Shown one piece after another: positions 34,383 through 43,962 of a stretch of DNA of 44,166 bases; within the stretch, counting starts at the first letter, position 1, and the number at the start of each line of letters is the position of its first letter. The stretch comes from Fodinicola feengrottensis (GTDB lineage: Bacteria > Actinomycetota > Actinomycetes > Mycobacteriales > HKI-0501): the NCBI RefSeq assembly GCF_010993775.1, contig NZ_WOTO01000073.1:1-44166 (forward strand), given 5' to 3'. The notes beneath the pieces were generated by a model. That model searched no databases and was not told the DNA's origin. It worked only from the letters and a program-made list of their open reading frames with translations. Position numbers and translations under genes: made by a program.

Positions 34383-34914
34383 GTGGACGCAGAGACTTAC
34401 GCGCACCAAGGCATCAAGCTGGCGAACGCGCCGATGGCCAGCACCGAGGATCTGGTCGCGCTGCTGGCCGACAAGCCCTGGTGGCACGACAAGCTGCGCC
34501 GCCAGGGACGTGTCCGAACTCGCCGCCGCCGTACGCGCGGGCCTGCGCGAAGTCTTCGAAATCGCCGCCGGTGGCGACAACCTGGGCGCCGTCGACGCGC
34601 TGAACGCACTGCTGGAGGCGCATCCGATCCGGCCGCGGATCTCCGGCCACGACTCCGGCCTCTGGCACCTGCACGTGACCGGCCATGGCGCCGGCATCGG
34701 CGCTGAGTACGGCGCTGGGGCGGTCTGGGGGCTCGCCGTCGCGTTCACCAAATGGGGCGCAACCAGGTTCGGGCTGTGCAGCGGCAACGGCTGCGACAAC
34801 GTCTACCTGGACACTTCCACGAACGCGTCCCGCCGGTTCTGCTCAGACCGCTGCGCCACCCGCGCCCACGTGGCCGCCCACCGCGCCCGCAAGCGCGCCC
34901 AGGCCGCCAACTGA
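34383..34914 (+). CDS. CGNR zinc-finger (ABATE domain) protein, one frameshift
   Basis: About 177 residues. GTG 34383 starts VDAETYAHQGIKLANAP. After a shift near 34500-34510 the chain continues DVSELAAAVRAGLREVFEIAAGG ... ISGHDSGLWHLHVTGHG, and ends with the CGNR zinc finger FGLCSGNGCDNVYLDTSTNASRRFCSDRCATRAHVAAHRARKR, with four Cys to bind zinc. Such proteins are thought to be stress-related transcription regulators. Divergent from the methyltransferase. Confidence 0.85.
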
Positions 34915-34918
34915 TCGC

Positions 34919-34989
34919 CCGATTGTCACGCCGCTGCGAATCGCGCGCAGCTCAGGCCCCTGCCGTTGTGACAATCGGATTCCGATTGT
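34919..34989. repeat. 19-bp palindrome with an extra half-site
   Basis: The exact palindrome ACAATCGGATTCCGATTGT is at 34971-34989. An inverted half-site CCGATTGTCAC lies at 34919-34929, so the two can also form an 11-bp stem, as seen at 21890-21948. Begins 5 bases after the CGNR stop. Confidence 0.85.
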
Positions 34990-35004
34990 GCAGCCGCCCA
35001 TAGC

Positions 35005-35187
35005 GGTGCGGCGCGAAACTGTCGTACCCCTCCGGCAGATTTGCCCCCACCCAGTGACGGGTGGGGGGCGGGTTCGAGGACCAATGTTCAACTAAAAATC
35101 AAGGTCCACCTCTCAACCCACCCCCGCCCGTTCAAAGGGAGGGGGGGGAAAGAAAAACAGACACCTACGACAATTTCGCGCCGCACC
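35005..35187. mobile_element. Full-length dispersed hairpin element with terminal inverted repeats
   Basis: 183 bases bounded by 24-base terminal inverted repeats agreeing at 21 positions (left 35005-35028 begins GGTGCGGCGCGAAACTGTCG; right 35164-35187 ends CGCGCCGCACC). Inside are hairpin 1, CCCCCACCC-AGTGAC-GGGTGGGGG (35044-35067), an AT-richer middle with TTCAACTAAAAATCAAGG, and hairpin 2, CCCCCGCCC with GGGAGGGGG (about 35121-35148). It has no coding capacity, like a MITE, and lies between convergent genes, so it may also act as a terminator. A near-identical copy in the other orientation is at 40963-41141. With the palindrome it fills the 323-base gap. Confidence 0.8.
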
Positions 35188-35237
35188 TACCTTCTAGGCG
35201 GCTGGTTTTTCGTCACGTCAATCCGGTAAGGACGAAA

Positions 35238-36075
35238 TCAGGCGCCGGTGCGGGCTGGGGCGGCCAGGTGCAGGCGGGCGAAGGCGAGTGCCTCGGCCAG
35301 GTCGGCCTCGCGGCGTTCCCGGCTGCCGGCCGAGCGGGTGCTGACCTCGACGATCACCGCGCCGGTGAACGACTGGCCGGCGAGCTGCTCCAGCAGCGGG
35401 CCGCAGGGTTGGTTGCCGCGGCCGGGCAGCATGTGTTCGTCGCGGCCGAGGCCGGTGCCGTCGCCGAGGTGGATGTGCACCAGGCCCTCGCCCATCCGCT
35501 CGGCCAGCTCCAGCGGGTCGGTACGGGGACACCGCGGTGTGCGAGCTGTCCAGGCAGAAGTGCTTGACGTCCAACGTGGTTGGGTCCCAGGTCGGCGCGT
35601 ACGGGGAGAACTCCCGGCCACGCGCCCGCAGCGGATACATATTCTCCACCGCCAGCATCACGTCCGTGCCGGCCTGCAGCTTCTGCACGCCCTCCTCGAA
35701 GCCGTTGATGTAGTCGCGCTGCCAGCGAAACGGCGGATGCAGCACCACGGTCGGCGCACCTAGCCGCTCGGCCGCGTCGATCGACCGGCGCAACCGCTCC
35801 CACGGATCGGTGCTCCAGACCCGCTGGGTGATGAACAGGCAAGGCGCGTGAATCGCCAGCACAGGCACGTCGTAGTGGTCCGCGAGAGTGCCCAGCGCGT
35901 CCGCGTCCTGGCTGACTGGATCGGTCAGCACCATGATCTCGACGCCGTCGTAGCCCAGCGAGGACGCGATCTCGAAGGTCGCCGCGGTCGACTCCGGATA
36001 CACCGAGACGCTCGACAGCCCTACCGCCGCGCCCGGCACCCGAACACCGTGCTCTTCGAGGTCCATAACACTCAT
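35238..36075 (-). CDS. Sugar phosphate isomerase/epimerase (TIM-barrel, AP endonuclease family 2 fold), one frameshift
   Basis: About 280 residues. VGLSSVSVYPESTAATFEIASSLGYDGVEIMVL is the first strand and helix; LAIHAPCLF, VVLHPPFRWQ, LAVENMYPLRARG, LDVKHFCLDSSHTAVS give the His/Glu/Asp metal ligands. After a shift near 35522 it ends LVHIHLGDGTGLGRDEHMLPGRGNQP ... FTGAVIVEVSTR. The substrate is not known. Start uncertain: ATG 36075 is used, ATG 36066 and GTG 36120 are in frame. Encoded downstream of Ppx/GppA in the usual actinobacterial order. Confidence 0.85.
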
Positions 36076-36244
36076 TCCCGGCACACTCACGACATCCAGC
36101 CTACGACCCAAGGCTCGCACGGATGTTTTACGTCCCGGGTCACTCCACCCAAAGACTCCCTAAGAATCGCCCTACTAGCCGGTAGATCCGCCAACCACCA
36201 GGCGGATGGCGCACCGCCCCACCAAACCGGACTTCCCGAGGCGG

Positions 36245-37182
36245 CTAACTTCCGTCCAACCAGTCGAGGCGGCGCAGGATGACACCTTCGCGCAGGGCCC
36301 AGGGGCAGATGTCGAGGCGGTCGGCTTTGAAGGCGTTCATCGCCGCCTCGGCGACCACCGCGCCGGCCAGCAGCTGGTGCGCCCGGGCGGCGCTGACGCC
36401 GTCCAGTTCGGCGAGGTCGGCGGACGACATCCGGGAAATGAAGGCGACCACCTGCCGCAACCCGACGGCGGTCAACGACCGCGGCGCGTACGGGCCGTCG
36501 ACGCTGGGAGCCGCGCGCACAGACAGCCGGGCAAGCGACCGGAAGGCCTTGGACGACGCGACCACCCGGTCGGCTGGTTCGATCTCGGCCAGCGCCTTCA
36601 AGGCGGGCTTGAGCTCCTCATCCACGTACGCCCGCAGCGCGGCCACCTGTGCTTTGCTCGGCGGGTCTCCGCGCAGCCGCTCCCGGGTCAGCCGGCCGGC
36701 GCCCCCAGTGGCAGCGACAGCGCCGCGTCCGGCTCCTCGTCGATGCCGGTGGCCACCTCCAGCGACCCGCCGCCGATGTCCAGGCTGAGCAGCCGCCCGG
36801 CCGACCAGCCGAACCACCGCCGGGCCGCGAGGAACGTGAGTCGCGCCTCGGTCGGGCCGTCCAGCACCTTCAGGTCGACACCGGTTGCCCGCAGCGCTCG
36901 CGCGAGCACCTTCTCGCCGTTGCGGGCATCTCGTACGGCCGAGGTGGCGAATGCCATCAGGTCGTCGCAGTGCAGCCGGGCCGAAGCCTTGACGGCGGAG
37001 GTCAGCGCCTCGGTGAGCGCCGCTTCCCCCGCCGCTGACAGGCCGCCGTCGTCATCGATGTGCTCGGCCAACCGCAGGACGGACTTCTCCGAGTAGGCCG
37101 GTGTCGGCCGGGCACCCCGGTGCGCGTCGACGACCAGCAGATGGACCGTGTTCGATCCAACGTCGAGGACTCCCAGGCGCAT
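36245..37182 (-). CDS. Ppx/GppA family phosphatase, one frameshift
   Basis: About 312 residues. N-terminal ASKHA phosphate-binding motif RLGVLDVGSNTVHLLVVDA, then LMAFATSAVRDARNGEKVL and LSLDIGGGSLEVATG. After a shift in a CCCC run near 36703 it continues RLTRERLRGDPPSKAQVAALRAYVDEEL ... RDRLDICPWALREGVILRRLD-like ending. Members hydrolyse polyphosphate or pppGpp, which would link to the phosphate-sensing genes further right. ATG 37182; a GTG six bases earlier is possible. Starts 11 bases after the M28 peptidase stop. Confidence 0.9.
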
Positions 37183-37193
37183 ACTCACAGACG

Positions 37194-39315
37194 TTACGTC
37201 ACCGGGTCCAGCACCGCTGCCGCTCTGCGCAAACTGGCATAAAGCGACAATTCATACGCTTTGGCCTGGGTGGTGTCGTGGTATTCGAACAGCGCGTCGT
37301 TGATTCCGGGCAGTTTTTGGGTGCCATAGCCAGCATTGATGCCCGGCGCGTAGAGCTGGTTCCGGAACCAGGGCCGTTTTGGCAGCCCCTGCGCGGCAAG
37401 CAGTTGGTGTTCGGAGGCGACCAGCGCCCGGGTCAGTACGGCGAACCGGGCCGGCGGCGCGCCCGCGGCCAGCTGCCGATCGATCGCCGCCTGAATACCA
37501 CCAGCGGCCGACTGCCAGCTTTTCGCGGCCGCGATATCCCTGGACAACCCCAGCACATCCGTGCCGTAGACCTGGGTTTCCCGCTGCTGGAAGGCTGTCA
37601 GGTACGTGACGACCTCAGCCGCGTACGAGCCGTAGTCCAACTCCGGCACGTCCGCGCCGGCCATCCGCATGGTGACGACCCCGACCTCCTGCGCCATCGC
37701 CGCGTGGTATTTCCAGCCTGGGTCGATGAAATGGTCCTCCATGTAGAAGTTGTCGCAGGAGCAGTGGTAGTTGCCGGAGTCCGTGCTGGCGCCAATGTTT
37801 ACCGACGGAACACCGAAACGGTCGAAGAACGCCGTATAGTCCGATCCGCTGCCGAGCCGGCCGACCGGCGGGACTTTTCCACCATTGTCGGCGGACCAGT
37901 CGCCGTAGATCGTCCTTCCGGTGCCCGGCCAGGCGATTTCCTTGGTCGTGTCGTAAACGACGTCATCCAGTGACGGCACACCGGACGCGTCGAAGTGGCG
38001 ACCAGCGGCGCCGTCCATCCATATTGATGTACGCCACCGCGTTCGCCAGTTTGCCGCCGGTTTCCTCGGCATATTCGGTGGAACCGAACAGGCCGTACTC
38101 CTCGCCATCCCAGGTGGCCAACGTGATGCTCCGGGCCGGTCGCCAACCGGTTTTTAGCAGCTGGCCGAGGCCTCGCCCTATCTGCAGCACGGTTTCCGCG
38201 CCAGACAGATTGTCGTCCGAGCCGTACGTCCACGCGTCCCGGTGCGCGCCCACATAGACGACCTGGTCAGGGAAAGTACGGCCAGGTATGGTCGCCGTCA
38301 CGTCCCAGATCGGGGAGATCTTGTAGTCGATGTCCAGGTTCAGGTCGACGGCCGTGCCGCCAGGCCCGTAGTGATAAGTGAACGGCAGACCGCCTTGCCA
38401 TGCTTGGGGAACCGCAGGGCCGGTCAGGTTTTTTTTCAGCAGTGGGGTGGCGGCAGCGTACGAGATCGGCGTGGTGGGGATCTTGGCGATGTTCGAGTCG
38501 GCCGGGTTGATCCGAGGCGCGTTCTTCGTGGCCGGATAGCCGGGCGTCAGCGGATCCCCGCCATAGAGCCACAACTGCTGCACCGAGCCACGCTGAATGC
38601 CGTCCGGTGCCCGCCACGGGCCGTCCGGATAGACCGCACCGTTGGAATTCCCGTCGTCCTTGGGATCGGAATAGAGCACCACCCCGATCGCGCCGTGCTC
38701 GGCCGCGAGATTCGTCTTCACGCCACGGAAAACCTGACCGTACCTGACCAGCGCGATCTTGCCTTTCACGCTGATGCCGGCCTTTTCCAGTGCCTGGTAG
38801 TCCGCGACCGTGCCGTAGTTGACGTAGACGACCGGAGCTTTCACATGCCCGGCCGGCGACAGCGCGTTGTAGCCGACCACCTCGTCGGCGCAGTCGGTCT
38901 CCACGGACCGGCAGTTTTCCTTGGTGGGCAGCACTTGCCGGGTCGGCGCGGTCATCGTGACGCTGATCTTCCGGGGCACCGAAAGATAGGGATAGTAGGT
39001 CTTGATCTGTGGTTGCAGCCGTACGTACGAACGGAGTTTCGCCACCACGTACTGCACTCGCCGCCAGTCGCCGGTGCTGCCGACCAGGCCGGTTTTGGCG
39101 GCCAGATAGCTGTCGAGGTCGCGGGCGACCGCGACGGACGGGATTGCCTTGTATGCCGTCTCGGTGGTCCGTTCGGCGGCCGAATGCGCGGCGGTGAAAC
39201 CGCGGATCACCGCCGCGTCGGCCGCTTCGGCCGCCGCGACCGGCGGCAGTCCCGCCGCCACCAGCCCGACGGCGGCCGCCGCCAGCATCACGAACCGGGC
39301 ATGCCGGATAGCCAT
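37194..39315 (-). CDS. Secreted M28 metallopeptidase, glutamate carboxypeptidase II-like, one frameshift
   Basis: About 707 residues. ATG 39315 follows GGGGAGA. Residues 1-30 are a signal peptide (MLAAAAVGLVAAGLPPVAAAEA). A PA domain is present (VNYGTVADYQALEKAGISVKGKIALVRYG), then the di-zinc peptidase core: GAHRDAWTYGSDDNLSGAE, TWDGEEYGLFGSTEYAEE, VAYINMDG, and, after a shift near 38015-38025, NYHCSCDNFYMEDHFIDPGWKYH with the last His. A transferrin-receptor-like dimerisation domain ends it. These features are those of GCPII/NAALADase. Probably an extracellular dipeptidase or aminopeptidase. Confidence 0.92.
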
Positions 39316-39455
39316 ACCATCTCCCCTGAAAGACCGGAAGTCACCATAAAAACACCACACCTGTCGGGACGGTAGCCCTGTGCCGGCGGCCCTGTAAACA
39401 CCTCTGGTGCGGCGCGCCTGTTCTGGACATTCGCGACCGCGCGTAGTCTTTCCCG

Positions 39456-40295
39456 GTGGCCAAGTCGCACCATCAGCCCTCCAGCACCGTCGTCGACCTC
39501 CCCGACCCGCGTCCGCGCGATCGCGAGGTCTCGCTCGACTTCGATCGCGAGTGGATCGAGTTCATCGATCCAGCCAACGCCGAACATGTCGTACGCGCCG
39601 ACCTGACCTGGCTGCTGTCTCGCTGGTCATGCGTCTTCGGCGCCGGCTGTCACGGGATCGTGGAGGGCAGGGCGGACACCGGCTGCTGCTCGCACGGCGC
39701 GTTTTTCACTGACAAGGACGACGAAAAACGCGTCAAGTCGTACGTGAAGAAGCTGACGCCCAAAACGTGGCAGCACTACGTCCGCGGGTTCGAGAACTGG
39801 ACCGAGATGGACACCATCGACGACGAGAAGCCCGACGAGCTGTCGCGGCGGACCGCGCGGGTCGACGGCGCGTGCATCTTCCACAACCGGGAGGGTTTCC
39901 CAGGCGGCTCTGGCTGCGCGTTGCACGCGTTGGCGTTGACCGACGGTCAGCATCCGCTGGAGACCAAACCGGACGTGTGCTGGCAACTGCCGGTCCGGCG
40001 GCTGGAGGAATGGACCACCCGGCAGGACGACACCCAGATGCTGCTCACCACCCTGACCGAATACGACCGGCGCGGCTGGGGTCCCGGCGGGCACGACCTG
40101 CACTGGTGGTGCACGTCGTCGCCGGAGGCACATGGCGCCAGCGACCCGGTCTATGTCTCGTACGGGCCGGAGCTGACCGCCCTGATCGGCAAGAAGGCAT
40201 ACCGAAAACTCGCCGACCTGTGCGCCAAACGAGATAAGCAGGGAATACTCGCCGAACACCCGGCCACCACGGCCGCCCGCGCCAGCACTTCCTGA
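39456..40295 (+). CDS. Conserved Cys-rich cytoplasmic protein (YkgJ/DUF3109-like)
   Basis: 279 residues, intact, GTG 39456. Cysteine groups: CVFGAGCHGI...DTGCCSHGAFF (about 65-87), GACIFHNREGFPGGSGCALHAL (about 145-166), DVCWQLP and HWWC. This looks like the putative metal-binding YkgJ/DUF3109 type, where clustered Cys bind zinc or an iron-sulfur centre. Role unknown. It lies divergent from the M28 gene and 16 bases before the HAD-like gene on the same strand. Confidence 0.6.
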   Translation: MAKSHHQPSSTVVDLPDPRPRDREVSLDFDREWIEFIDPANAEHVVRADLTWLLSRWSCVFGAGCHGIVEGRADTGCCSHGAFFTDKDDEKRVKSYVKKLTPKTWQHYVRGFENWTEMDTIDDEKPDELSRRTARVDGACIFHNREGFPGGSGCALHALALTDGQHPLETKPDVCWQLPVRRLEEWTTRQDDTQMLLTTLTEYDRRGWGPGGHDLHWWCTSSPEAHGASDPVYVSYGPELTALIGKKAYRKLADLCAKRDKQGILAEHPATTAARASTS

Positions 40296-40310
40296 ACACC
40301 GCTGCCGATC

Positions 40311-40804
40311 GTGCGGCCCTTGCTTTTTCTCGATGTCGACGGACCGCTGATCCCCTTCGGCGCCGCAGACTACCCGACGTACCCGCCCACGGACCCGAAT
40401 CCGCTGCTGTCGAGAATCAATCCCGACATCGGGGCGCGACTGGCCGCACTGCCGTGCGACCTGGTCTGGGCGACCACGTGGATGGCCGATGCAAACGAAT
40501 GCGTCGCGCCACGACTCGGCCTTCCGGGACTGCCCGTGGTGGCCTGGCCCGAGCCTTCGGCCATTGATGACCAAGACGAACGGCACGGGCTGCACTGGAA
40601 AAAACACGCGCTCTCGTGAGCTGGGCCGCGGGCCGCTCATTCGCCTGGGTGGACGACGAAATCACGGACATAGATCGAGCCTGGGTGTCAACTCGCCACC
40701 CCAGTCGCGCCCTCCTCCATCGCGTTAACCCTCGACAGGGCCTCAAGCCCGCCGATTTCGTCGCCCTCCGCGAATGGATGGAGGCACTTCCTGAGCACTG
40801 TTGA
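40311..40804 (+). CDS. HAD-like phosphatase, one frameshift
   Basis: About 164 residues. GTG 40311 gives RPLLFLDVDGPLIPFG with HAD motif I (DVDG). LVWATTWMADANECV is the motif II region. The first frame stops at 40617 (ALS-stop) but the next frame resumes at once with SWAAGRSFAWVDDEITDIDRAWV (motif IV DDE) and ends ALLHRVNPRQGLKPADFVALREWM. A one-base shift at CTCTC rejoins them. HAD proteins of this small type act on nucleotides or unknown phosphates. Confidence 0.75.
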
Positions 40805-40805
40805 C

Positions 40806-40824
40806 GCAATGGGATTCCGATTGT
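40806..40824. repeat. 19-bp palindrome, decayed copy
   Basis: GCAATGGGATTCCGATTGT differs from the consensus at two positions in the left arm; the right arm is intact. It lies just after the HAD-like stop and 139 bases before the hairpin element. The bases between 40825 and 40962 show no other feature. Confidence 0.7.
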
Positions 40825-40962
40825 GCAACCTGGCCGACTTGAATCTCGGTACGACGCCACGGGCTTTGCCCACCTATCACGTCAGCCACAGGCAGGGTTT
40901 GGCAATGGCACCAAGACGTGGCGGTCGCCGAACACCGCTGAAAAGGCGTCGCCGACACGCCG

Positions 40963-41141
40963 TAGCGGCGCGAAATTGTCGTAGGTGTCTGTTTTTCTTT
41001 CCCCCTCCCTTTGAACGGGCGGGGGTGGGTTGAGAGGTAGTCCTTAATTTTTAGTTGAACATTGGTCCTCGAACCCGCCCCCCACCCGTCACTGGGTGGG
41101 GGCGATTTTTGGGGGTGGGTACGACAGTTTCGCGCCGCACC
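40963..41141. mobile_element. Full-length dispersed hairpin element, inverted relative to the 35 kb copy
   Basis: 179 bases, the reverse complement of the 35005-35187 copy with few differences, including the middle segment (AGTTGAACATTGGTCCTCGA) and both hairpins. Terminal repeats: TAGCGGCGCGAAATTGTCGT at the left and GGTACGACAGTTTCGCGCCG plus CACC at 41118-41141. It lies between the HAD-like gene and the convergent regX3 gene. The CCCCCACCC hairpin is followed by CGATTTTT on the plus strand, which suits an intrinsic terminator in that direction. Confidence 0.8.
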
Positions 41142-41148
41142 GGGCGGT

Positions 41149-41831
41149 TTACGGCTCGAATTTGTAGCCGAGGCCGCGGACGGTGACCAGGAACTTGGGG
41201 TTGCCGGGTTCGGGCTCGATTTTGGCGCGCAGGCGCTTGACGTGTACGTCGAGGGTCTTGGTGTCGCCGACGTAGTCGGCGCCCCAGATGCGGTCGATCA
41301 GCTGGCCACGGGTCAGGACCCGGCCGGCGTTGCGGAGCAGCATCTCAAGCAGCTCGAATTCCTTGAGAGGCAACGAAAACCGAGTCGCCGTCGACGGAGA
41401 CTGTGTGTCTGTCCACGTCCATTCGTACCGGCCCGGCCTCCAGCGCGGCGGGTTTGAGCTCCTCCGGCTCCGACCGGCGGCGCAGCACTGCCCTTATGCG
41501 GGCGACGAGCTCGCGCGGAGTAGTACGGTTTGGTGACGTAGTCGTCGGCGCCGATCTCCAGGCCGACCACCTTGTCGATCTCGGAGTCGCGGGCGGTCAC
41601 CATGATGATCGGCACGCTCGACTTGGACCGGATCTGCCGGCACACCTCGGTGCCCGACAGGCCCGGCAGCATCAGGTCGAGCAGCACGAAATCGGCGCCG
41701 CTGTGATCGAACTCGGTCAGCGCGTCGGGCCCGGTGGCCGCCACCGCGACCTCGAAACCCTCCTTGCGGAGCATGTACGACAGGGCGTCGGAGAAGGATT
41801 CCTCGTCCTCTACCACCAGCACTCGGGTCAC
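41149..41831 (-). CDS. regX3: Response regulator RegX3, two frameshifts
   Basis: About 227 residues. OmpR-type regulator of the phosphate response. Receiver: TRVLVVEDEESFSDALSYMLRKEGFEV, phosphoacceptor Asp in FVLLDLMLPGLSG, switch Thr in IIMVTARDSE, Lys in DDYVTKPY. After a shift near 41520 and another near 41385 comes the DNA-binding winged helix LKEFELLEMLLRNAGRVLTRGQLIDRIWGADYVGDTKTLDVHVKRLRAKIE ... VRGLGYKFEP. GTG 41831 overlaps the SenX3 stop by four bases. The sequence matches RegX3/PhoP of actinobacteria. Confidence 0.93.
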
Positions 41832-43105
41832 GCGCGTCCTTTCGATGCGAGTTTGCCCGTCCCTTTGGCCGCTTTGGCTGGTGTGCCAGCCGCGGCGTCA
41901 GGGTCGGGGTCCGGGCCGAGGTCGGAACCGTCGGCGACGGCGGGGTCGTCGGCGGCCGATCTGGCCGCACTGGGCAGGCGAAGCGTGAACGTGGAGCCGG
42001 AGCCCTCGACGCTCCACACGTCCACGCTGCCACCGTGGTTGGTGGCGATGTGTTTCACGATCGCGAGACCGAGGCCGGTGCCGCCGGTGGCCCGCGAGCG
42101 GGCCGGATCGGCCCGGTAGAAACGTTCGAAGATCCGGTCCAGGTCGGTCTCGCCGATCCCGATGCCCTGGTCGCTGACGCTGATCTCGACGAGGCCGTCC
42201 CGCTGCCGGGTGCCGATCGCGACCCGGGTGTGGTCCGGGCTGTAGTTGATCGCGTTGTCGACCAGGTTGGTGACGGCGGTGACGAGCTGCGCCTCGTTGC
42301 CGCGTACGACCAGACCGCTCTCGCCGCCGGAGACGACGACGATGTCCTGCGACTCGGCGCCCATCCGGGTCCGGTCGAGCACCTCGGAGACGACCTGGTC
42401 GACGTAGACCGGTTTCGGTTCCGGCAGCGGGTCGGCGCCCTGCAACCGGGACAGGTCGATGATCTCCTGGATGAGGGTGCCGAGGCGGGACGCCTCCCGG
42501 GTCATCCGGGCGGCGAACCGGGCCACCGCCTCCGGGTCGTCGGTGGCGTCCAGGACCGCCTCAGCCAGCAGTTGCAGCGCGCCGACCGGCGTCTTGAGCT
42601 CGTGGCTGACATTGGCGACGAAGTCGCGGCGCACCTTCTGCACCCGGTGCGCCTCGGTGATGTCCTCGATCTGCAGCACCACGTGGTCGCCGAAACCGAC
42701 CTGCGCGACCCGTACCCGTACGGCCAGCGGCTCGGCGGCCCGGCCGCGCGGCAGGTCCAGCTCGGTGTCCCGGCGTACGTCGCCGCCGTCGGAGGCCCGC
42801 CGCACCTGCCGGGCGAGGGTCCGCAGCGCGCCGTGGGTGACCCGGTTGTCGCGTACGACGCCCATCCGGCGGGCCGCCTGGTTGGACAGCACCACCTGGT
42901 CCGCGGCGTCCAGCACGACGACCCCGACCTGCATGAGCTGCAGGCTGCGGCGGGCGAGGTCAGCCTGCGCCACCGCGGCACTGGTAGGGCGAGGGCCGGC
43001 CGGAGAGTCCGTGCGGCGGCGTTGGAGCAGCACGAAGAGCAACGCGGTCAGCGCGCCGACGACAATGCCCCCGGCGCCAGCGACCAGGATCAACGCGGCG
43101 TCCAC
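41828..43105 (-). CDS. senX3: Sensor histidine kinase SenX3
   Basis: 425 residues, intact. A membrane helix at the N-terminus (ALILVAGAGGIVVGALTALLFVLL) is followed by a PAS-like domain (LQLMQVGVVVLDAADQVVLSNQAARRMG), the HisKA box RRDFVANVSHELKTPVGALQLL with the phosphorylated His, and the ATPase domain with N-box LVDNAINYSPDH, DQGIGIGETDLDRIFERFYR and GTGLGLAIVKHIATNHGG. The Pro/Asp/Ala-rich tail is low complexity. Senses phosphate limitation together with PhoU and the Pst system. GTG 43105 is used as start. Confidence 0.95.
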   Translation of the reverse strand: MDAALILVAGAGGIVVGALTALLFVLLQRRRTDSPAGPRPTSAAVAQADLARRSLQLMQVGVVVLDAADQVVLSNQAARRMGVVRDNRVTHGALRTLARQVRRASDGGDVRRDTELDLPRGRAAEPLAVRVRVAQVGFGDHVVLQIEDITEAHRVQKVRRDFVANVSHELKTPVGALQLLAEAVLDATDDPEAVARFAARMTREASRLGTLIQEIIDLSRLQGADPLPEPKPVYVDQVVSEVLDRTRMGAESQDIVVVSGGESGLVVRGNEAQLVTAVTNLVDNAINYSPDHTRVAIGTRQRDGLVEISVSDQGIGIGETDLDRIFERFYRADPARSRATGGTGLGLAIVKHIATNHGGSVDVWSVEGSGSTFTLRLPSAARSAADDPAVADGSDLGPDPDPDAAAGTPAKAAKGTGKLASKGRA

Positions 43106-43177
43106 ATCCGCCAATCGTACGGGCCCGCAAGGCCGGCGGCAGGCATCGTGACCAGCGTTGCGATCAGCCCGAGGACT

Positions 43178-43231
43178 GTTCACCGAACGGTTCGCTGGCG
43201 TTTACCGATTCGCGCGGGATGTTTACGGCCG
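43178..43231. promoter_or_regulatory. PHO-box-like direct repeats
   Basis: Three consecutive 11-base units, GTTCACCGAAC, GGTTCGCTGGC and GTTTACCGATT (43178-43210), plus GTTTACGGCCG at 43221 after a 10-base unit. Streptomyces PHO boxes are tandem 11-base repeats starting GTTCAY, so this is a good candidate for PhoP/RegX3 binding. It lies between divergent senX3 and phoU. Confidence 0.65.
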
Positions 43232-43300
43232 CGATTGGTCCGCACGATTACAGTTGGCACAACCGTACGTTCACAGTGATGAATCGGACAGCTGACAAAA

Positions 43301-43962
43301 ATGCGCGATACCTTCCACGACGAGCTCGACCGGATCGGCAGTGTCCTGGTCGAGATGACCAAGCTCGTCAGCTGCGCGATGTCGCGCGCGACCACCGCAC
43401 TGTTGGAAGCCGACCTGACGCTGGCTGAGGAGGTCATCTCCTCCGATGCCGAGATCGACCGGCTCTACCGGGAGACCGAGGACCGCGCATTTGAGCTGCT
43501 GGCCCGCCAGCAGCCGGTCGCGGGTGGATGGATCTGCGGCTGATCGTCACCGGGCTGCGGATGGTGGCCGACCTGGAGCGGATGGGCGATCTCGCGCTGC
43601 ACGTCGCCAAGATCGCCCGGATGCGTTATCCCGTCTCAGCAGTGCCACCGGAGCTGCACGACGTCATCCGGGACATGGGCGAGATCGCGCAGCGGGTGGT
43701 CGACAAGGCCGGCGCGGTCATTGAGGGGAACGACGTCGAGCTGGCCACCGAGCTTGAGCAGGACGACGACCGGATGGACGAGCTGCACCGGCGGCTGTTC
43801 ACCATCCTGCTGTCCGGCTGGGATCACGGCATCGAGTCTGCCATCGACATCACCCTGCTCGGCCGGTTCTACGAGCGGTTCGCCGACCACGCGGTGTCGG
43901 TGGCCCGCCGGGTTATCTACCTGGTGACCGGGGAGATGCCGGAGCCGGCCTCCAGCCGCTGA
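43301..43962 (+). CDS. phoU: Phosphate signalling protein PhoU, one frameshift
   Basis: About 221 residues. Two PhoU helical repeats: MRDTFHDELDRIGSVLVEMTKLVSCAMSRATTALLEADLTLAEEVISSDAEIDRLYRETEDRAFELLARQQPVAG, then, after a shift near 43522, DLRLIVTGLRMVADLERMGDLALHVAKIARMR, HDVIRDMGEIAQRVVDKAG and GRFYERFADHAVSVARRVIYLVTG. It binds metal through acidic E/DxxxD motifs and damps SenX3 signalling when phosphate is plentiful. Divergent from senX3. The last 204 bases of the window after it hold nothing I can support. Confidence 0.93.

Noticed and set aside
40600..40640. Programmed frameshift or stop-start overlap in the HAD-like gene
   Set aside because: The TGA/GTG overlap looks attractive, but similar one-base breaks occur in more than 20 other genes here, so a sequence error is simpler.
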